Shown one piece after another: positions 59,721 through 64,000 of a stretch of DNA of 64,000 nucleotides (positions are counted from its first letter, which is position 1; each line of letters opens with the position of its first letter). The stretch is from Joyebacterum sp964521425 (GTDB lineage Bacteria; Joyebacterota; Joyebacteria; Joyebacterales; Joyebacteraceae): NCBI GenBank assembly GCA_964521425.1, contig CAZFRO010000004.1:1-64000 (forward strand). The letters run 5' to 3'. The notes under the pieces were generated by a model. It was not told the DNA's origin, made no database searches, and saw only the letters and a list, made by a program, of their open reading frames with translations. A program made the position numbers and the translations under genes.

Positions 59721-62387
59721 CTACTTCAGGAGCACGCCCTTTCGCGTTACGCTCTCACCGTCGCGCGTCAGCTTGAAGAAGTAGACACCACTGGCGACCG
59801 CGCCATCGTTGCCGTCCGTTCCGTCCCACGTGGCAACATGGCGACCTGCGGCAAGCTCGCCCTTCACCAGTGTCGTGATCCTGCGCCCGGAGGCGCTGTA
59901 GACAGCGAGTTCAACCTGAGCATCCGTCGGCAGTCCGAAAGCCATGACCGTGCTCGGGTTGAACGGGTTGGGTCTGTTCTGCTCGAGCGAGAAGCGGTAG
60001 ACGGTGATGCCGTCATCGATGCCTGTCTCGATGAGACCGAAGAAGTCCAGGATCTCCGTCAGAAGATCCGTCTTCGTAGACGGCGAACTGCCGTCAGTGA
60101 GACCGCCGAACTCGAACGAGCAACCCACAGTCTTGTAGCTGCCCTCATCATTCGAGATGCCGCAGCCTGCATTGTCGGATGGATTCCTGAGGATCTGCAC
60201 GGCTCCGCCTATGGGAGCGATGTGGTCGATGTAGCTGTTGCCTCCGGTGTACGAGAAGCTCATCCCGTCGCACATCGTGCCGGTCTCACCGAGCACCGTC
60301 GAGAGATCGCCCGAGCCGTCACTTGTTCCGTTGATGCCGAAGGGACCGTTGTAGATAGTCCTCGAGGAATCGTAGGCCCAGCAGTCGCCGCCCTCCATGT
60401 AGACGTGGCCGCCCGCGTTGAGATAGGCGACGAGTTCATTCGCCTGGGTCGAGTTGAGTGAGTAGTTCTGCGAATAGACGCCGAGCAGCATGAAGACGGC
60501 CTCGTACTCACCCAGGTTCGCCGGGAACGACGTGGTGTAATCGTAGCTTAAGTCCTTGGCGTCGAGGATCGACATCATGGGCGACCCTGAGATCGGCGAC
60601 CCATCGAGTTCGACGATGAGGATCGGGATGCCCTCAACGATGTCGAAGCTGTGCGTTCCGCTCGCCGGATCGTACGTGACATTGGCGGGAGAGGCCATGT
60701 CCTCCGCCTTGATTCTGTACGTCACCACGTCACCGATCGAGACGCTTCCAGCGAACCCGCCCTCGTACGTGTAGGTGCTTGGGATATTCGTCATCGTGAC
60801 GTCGATCTGCGGCGTTCCGTTGATCCACGACTCAAGCGTTACGGCTCCGACCTGGATGTTGTCGGTGACCGTGGCAGTCGCCGTCGGCGGCCACGAGGCC
60901 TCAGGTGTATCGGTGAGAGGCGTGTGCGCGATGTCGGGCGCCTCGGTGTCCACCAGAATGCTGAACGCGTATGCGTCACCCGGCGCCACGTACGGCTTCG
61001 CCTCGCGACGATCCGAGTTGTCGACCGCGTAGACATAGTAGGACACCACGGTGCCGACCGACTGCGCCGGGATGTCGGCGTAGTAGCTGCCGGCCCTCGC
61101 CGCGGGGCTCATGACGATCGGCGTGAAGCCGGGCGCGCCGTCTGTTTCCCAGTAAACAAGGAGCGAGTCGGTCTTGAGGCCCGTGTTGCTGTAGTCGTGT
61201 ATGTATGCTTCGACGCGATAGTCAGTTCCGGAGCTTGCCGTGTCCTGTAGTGGCACGTGATCGATGTAGAGCATGTACCGGTCAGTGATTCCCATCGCGC
61301 GGCAGTGGATCGCATCATCGGTGAGCCAGGAACCCGTGTAGCCGAGGATCTCGTAGCCCGGCATCGCATTCTCGTAGGTCGTGATCGCGGCCGCATCGTT
61401 GGCCGTGCCGTATAACGGCACGTAGACCTTGTTGTTCACGATGAGCGAGTTCGTATACGGCTCATCGTTCGGCGTGTAGATCCTGACGATCTCGTACGGT
61501 GTCCCGTAGGAACTCTGGATCTGCGACAGATACGTGACATTGGCCTCGATCCGTGCGTAGTCGGAGTGACCTGGGTCAACCTGCTTGTACAGGATCTTGT
61601 CGGGGGCAAGGAGCTTCGCGGAACAGTCGATGTGGTGTATTCCGCCGGTCTGAACGTACTCGAGCTTCTCGAAGCGATCGATACCGACGTACTCATACAT
61701 GATGTCGTCGATCTCCTGCTCCGTGAGACTCGTATTCTCATCCAGGATCAGCCGGGAGGACATCCCGACGCCGCGGCCGTCCGACATGTAGTTCCCGCCC
61801 GTGGAGCTGAGGTCCATTACGTAGGCCGGGATTCCCCAATAGGTGGCCAGGAGGCTTGGGATGACATCGTCATTCGGACGCGGGCGATTGTAGTCGTGGT
61901 CGACGATGCCCTGCTCGCCGCTACCGTTGATGATGAACCAGGGGCCGTAGTCGCGCGTCCAGTACGAGTCCGTCGGTGCAAGGAAGAAACTCACGTTGGA
62001 CATGTTGGCGCCGGCGCTCGAGAGCGCACTCGATGCCGTGCTCTGTTGTGAGGAACTCCCGCAGATGACCAGGAGATCGGTCTCCTGCGAATACTCCGCG
62101 AGGAGGCTCGTCGGATTTCCGAATGGATAGCGGACGATCACACCCGTCATCGGCTCGAATTCGCCAGGGTTCCTTACCGGGCCAGGTGGAGCCGCCGTGG
62201 GCTCCTGGTAGGTACCGATCTCGTGGATGCGCGTCTGCTCTTCGGGCGTCATCCAGATCGGGAGGGAGTCCTCATACGGGTTCTGCCTGGTCGCTCGCGT
62301 GGCATCTGCCGACATGGCTCCGAAGACGAGCATTAGAAGCAGAAGTGAGAGAGCCGCCGTCGCAGTGCCAGTCCGGAATCGCGTCAT
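59721..62387 (-). CDS. Secreted peptidylarginine deiminase-like protein with sorting domain
   Basis: 888 residues, ATG after GGAGGACAGCGAGG; signal peptide about 8-28. The first 380 residues are a guanidino-group-modifying alpha/beta propeller. Residues known to be important in Porphyromonas gingivalis PPAD (Trp127, Asp130, Arg152, Arg154, His236, Asp238, Asn297) all recur at a constant offset of +16: Trp143, Asp146 (WTRDYGPW), Arg168 and Arg170 (YNRPRPND), His252 and Asp254 (HHIDC), Asn313 (YTNS). The nucleophile is Cys362 (DAIHCRAM). Ig-like domains, a GATase-like segment and a FlgD-like end follow (RPNPFNPSTVMAFGLP; VASGVYFFKL; KGVLLK). It probably converts peptidyl-Arg to citrulline; agmatine deiminase is the alternative. 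Confidence 0.85.
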   Translation of the reverse strand: MTRFRTGTATAALSLLLLMLVFGAMSADATRATRQNPYEDSLPIWMTPEEQTRIHEIGTYQEPTAAPPGPVRNPGEFEPMTGVIVRYPFGNPTSLLAEYSQETDLLVICGSSSQQSTASSALSSAGANMSNVSFFLAPTDSYWTRDYGPWFIINGSGEQGIVDHDYNRPRPNDDVIPSLLATYWGIPAYVMDLSSTGGNYMSDGRGVGMSSRLILDENTSLTEQEIDDIMYEYVGIDRFEKLEYVQTGGIHHIDCSAKLLAPDKILYKQVDPGHSDYARIEANVTYLSQIQSSYGTPYEIVRIYTPNDEPYTNSLIVNNKVYVPLYGTANDAAAITTYENAMPGYEILGYTGSWLTDDAIHCRAMGITDRYMLYIDHVPLQDTASSGTDYRVEAYIHDYSNTGLKTDSLLVYWETDGAPGFTPIVMSPAARAGSYYADIPAQSVGTVVSYYVYAVDNSDRREAKPYVAPGDAYAFSILVDTEAPDIAHTPLTDTPEASWPPTATATVTDNIQVGAVTLESWINGTPQIDVTMTNIPSTYTYEGGFAGSVSIGDVVTYRIKAEDMASPANVTYDPASGTHSFDIVEGIPILIVELDGSPISGSPMMSILDAKDLSYDYTTSFPANLGEYEAVFMLLGVYSQNYSLNSTQANELVAYLNAGGHVYMEGGDCWAYDSSRTIYNGPFGINGTSDGSGDLSTVLGETGTMCDGMSFSYTGGNSYIDHIAPIGGAVQILRNPSDNAGCGISNDEGSYKTVGCSFEFGGLTDGSSPSTKTDLLTEILDFFGLIETGIDDGITVYRFSLEQNRPNPFNPSTVMAFGLPTDAQVELAVYSASGRRITTLVKGELAAGRHVATWDGTDGNDGAVASGVYFFKLTRDGESVTRKGVLLK

Positions 62388-62429
62388 CCTCGCTGTCCTC
62401 CGTTGATGTACCTATCCATTATCCGAAAG

Positions 62430-62458
62430 CATATATCATTATCATTATAACATGGCAA
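62430..62458 (-). promoter_or_regulatory. Promoter with Fur-like box for the deiminase gene
   Basis: Read on the minus strand: TTGCCA (62458-62453), a 17-base spacer and TATATG (62435-62430), about 45 bases before the start codon. The spacer contains TTATAATGATAATGATATA (62450-62432), three consecutive GATAAT-like hexamers, the pattern bound by Fur-family repressors. This suggests iron-dependent control of the deiminase. Confidence 0.5.
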
Positions 62459-62541
62459 GAGACTGGAGGATAGCGTATTCTGGGGGGGCGGGATTCGCTC
62501 CAGCAATCGGCAGCGCTACGGGATGGGCCTTGCCACCGGGG

Positions 62542-63159
62542 CTAGATGAACCCTCCCGACGCATCGAGGATGAATCGGATTCCGAAGAAGAGGAGCAATA
62601 GGCCGCAGACCAGGCGTACACCCAGGAGGAAGCGCTCTCCCAGGATGCGAGTCCCCCGGTAGGACGCCGACGCGAGGAAGAAGTACCAGATGAGATCAAG
62701 TGACCAGTGGACGACGGCGAAGACCGCGAACTGCCAGATGCCGAACTCTGAAGCGCGGAAGACCAGCGTTGCACCGACTGTCGCCCACCAGACGATGAAA
62801 TACGGATTACCCGCCGACATCAGGATCCCCGCCATGAGAGGCGAGGTCTCCTTGTAGAGTTCCACGCTCTGTCCGGCACGAAGGGAGCGTAGGAGCCCGA
62901 CTCCCATCCAGAGGAGTACGAGCCCACCGAGGAGGCCGATGATCGCGCCGGCCACGCTGTGACGTAGTAGAGGCCCAAGACCGACGAGTATCAGTATCAT
63001 CAGAGGGAATTCGACGATGCCGTGCCCGAGCGCGATGAGAGCTCCGGCGTGGGGCGATTTCGCGCCCTTGCCGACCACGACCACTGTGAGTGGTCCGGGA
63101 GCCAGAACGCCTGAGAGCGATATGAGAATCGCCTGGATGAGGAATGCACCGTATGTCAT
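62542..63159 (-). CDS. LysE/RhtB-family exporter
   Basis: 205 residues, six membrane helices. The family start FLIQAILISLSGVLAPGPLT is clear, with GHGIVEFPLMILILVGLG, GNPYFIVWWATVGATLV and a terminal helix LLLLFFGIRFILDASGGF. LysE-type proteins export amino acids and similar small solutes. No strong ribosome binding site precedes ATG at 63159. It lies upstream of, and in the same direction as, the deiminase gene, separated by 154 bases containing that gene's promoter. Confidence 0.85.
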   Translation of the reverse strand: MTYGAFLIQAILISLSGVLAPGPLTVVVVGKGAKSPHAGALIALGHGIVEFPLMILILVGLGPLLRHSVAGAIIGLLGGLVLLWMGVGLLRSLRAGQSVELYKETSPLMAGILMSAGNPYFIVWWATVGATLVFRASEFGIWQFAVFAVVHWSLDLIWYFFLASASYRGTRILGERFLLGVRLVCGLLLLFFGIRFILDASGGFI

Positions 63160-63383
63160 GGATTCGCACTCTATCAGAGCGGGGAGTGGGGGACAAGGTC
63201 AACTGCCTCCGAGATCGACCAGTGGCCTACCGAACTCCTGGCGTAGTTGCCGGCCTCTTGCCCAAGGCGGTTCGATGTGTATATTGCACCCTATCCGAAC
63301 CGCCGGAACCCACGGCCACGCGGCGGCACGAGCTGCTGAATCAGGGTGAGTCGCGGGGTTCCCCAGAAGGAAGGGACTTCACA

Positions 63384-64000
63384 ATGGACCGTTTGAGACT
63401 CCAGAATTTTCCCATATCGTTCTTTGCTCCCGCATTGGGCCTTGCCGGCCTGTCGCTGACGGTGTTCAAGTCCGAGCAGCTGTTCCATCTGCCTCGCGGC
63501 TTGACCATCTCCCTGGTCGGGCTTGCGCTCGCCGTGTTTGCCCTCGTGGGGGTTGCATACCTCTCCAAGCTGATCCTCCATCGCAAGAGCGTGAGGGAGG
63601 AGTTCCAGCACCCGGTGAGGATCAACTTCTTCCCTCTGATCGCGAAGACGCTTCTTGTGCTGAGCGTAGTGTTCCTCGGTCTCAACATGGGAGTGTCGCG
63701 ATGGCTCTGGGGCGCGGGCGTCGTCCTGAACCTTGTCTTCGGTCTCTCCATCCTGAGCGCATGGATATCACACGAACACTTCCGGATTCACCACCTGAGC
63801 CCTGCCTGGTTCATTCCAGTTGTTGGGAACATCATCATACCGATCGCGGGTGTCGAACACGCCAACCCGGAGATCTCGTGGTTCTTCTTCTCGATCGGAC
63901 TCGTCTGGATGGTCATGCTCACGACCATCATCTTCTACAGACTCATCTTCCATGATCCGCTTCCCGAGAAGCTCGTGCCGACGCTCTTCATTCTCTTCGC
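63384..64000 (+). CDS. TehA/SLAC1-family anion channel or C4-dicarboxylate transporter (3' end outside window)
   Basis: ATG at 63384 follows GAAGGAAGGG. The frame stays open to the window edge, giving 205 residues so far. NFPISFFAPALGLAGLSLTV, EEFQHPVRINFFPLIAKTLL, HEHFRIHHLSPAWFIPVVGN and IIIPIAGVEH are TehA/SLAC1 (voltage-dependent anion channel) signatures, with at least five membrane helices. Bacterial members are linked to tellurite tolerance or organic/inorganic anion flux. The 224-base gap before it (63160-63383) shows no other feature. Confidence 0.85.
   Translation, partial: MDRLRLQNFPISFFAPALGLAGLSLTVFKSEQLFHLPRGLTISLVGLALAVFALVGVAYLSKLILHRKSVREEFQHPVRINFFPLIAKTLLVLSVVFLGLNMGVSRWLWGAGVVLNLVFGLSILSAWISHEHFRIHHLSPAWFIPVVGNIIIPIAGVEHANPEISWFFFSIGLVWMVMLTTIIFYRLIFHDPLPEKLVPTLFILF

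Noticed and set aside
1..64000. tRNA, rRNA or insertion sequences
   Set aside because: No cloverleaf-like GGTTCGAATCC arm, no rRNA-like stretch and no transposase or terminal inverted repeats were recognised; very divergent RNAs could be missed without a covariance search.

Overview
The window is GC-rich, gene-dense DNA from what looks like an anaerobic or microaerophilic Gram-negative bacterium of the FCB side of the tree. This placement is inferred, not proven. At least six intact exported proteins and one pseudogene end in the same FlgD/immunoglobulin-like C-terminal domain (NPF-P motif, then W-G-D/N, then A/V-SGVYF/L, then a last K-hydrophobic-L-K/R) that type IX-like secretion uses in Bacteroidota and candidate phyla such as Eisenbacteria, Krumholzibacteriota and Latescibacterota. 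Good Shine-Dalgarno sites and sigma70-like promoters (often extended -10, TGnTATAAT-like) are easy to find. No tRNA, rRNA, CRISPR array or IS element was seen.

Layout. 1-1100: a decayed stretch with signal-peptide stubs. 1095-7502: a YbjN-like exported protein, a six-gene Na+-translocating NADH:quinone oxidoreductase (NQR) operon whose NqrA keeps two RnfC-type 4Fe-4S motifs, and a ferritin-like protein. 7530-10327: a promoter and a four-gene multiheme module (octaheme HAO-like cytochrome, monoheme cytochrome, tetraheme NapC/NrfH-like quinol dehydrogenase, small membrane protein). 10411-15225: a MATE transporter, then a patch of broken genes (5'-truncated PEP-CTERM protein, frameshifted exported protein, lipoprotein, 5'-truncated fibre-like protein). 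15258-18598: two secreted proteins. 18807-26288: two DUF3857/transglutaminase-like proteins (one without catalytic residues) and a MacAB-type efflux set. 26421-27572: a multiply broken pseudogene. 27807-31889: a methyltransferase, a secreted protein/peptide pair, a lipoprotein, a frameshifted outer-membrane-like protein and a Cys-rich repeat protein. 32120-34354: Hcp with an Fe-S Rrf2 regulator behind a promoter carrying a palindromic operator. 34551-38660: toast_rack lipoprotein, transglutaminase-like giant and YigZ. 39070-41330: a tandem duplicated secreted gene, the second copy with one in-frame stop. 41453-44046: ZnuABC. 44237-49358: a Fur/PerR-type regulator followed by an oxidative/nitrosative stress run (rubrerythrin, thiol peroxidase, desulfoferrodoxin, ferritin-like protein, DUF2400, ferritin, flavodiiron protein). 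49515-62387: four large secreted enzymes (gingipain-like C25 peptidase, lysyl-endopeptidase-like protease, PHP-domain protein, peptidylarginine-deiminase-like protein). 62542-64000: LysE and a TehA/SLAC1 channel cut by the window edge.

How it fits together (inference). NQR couples NADH oxidation to a sodium gradient and quinol formation. The NapC-like protein can pass quinol electrons to the octaheme cytochrome, probably for hydroxylamine or related N-oxide chemistry. Hcp, the flavodiiron protein, superoxide reductase, rubrerythrin and the two Fe-S/metal-type regulators would handle NO, hydroxylamine, oxygen and peroxide by-products. The secreted protease and deiminase cluster suggests a protein-degrading lifestyle. 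Its deiminase matches the Porphyromonas gingivalis enzyme at the active-site positions I could align, and it sits beside a gingipain-like peptidase. The many broken genes may be real decay or, in part, assembly or homopolymer errors in a metagenome-derived contig.
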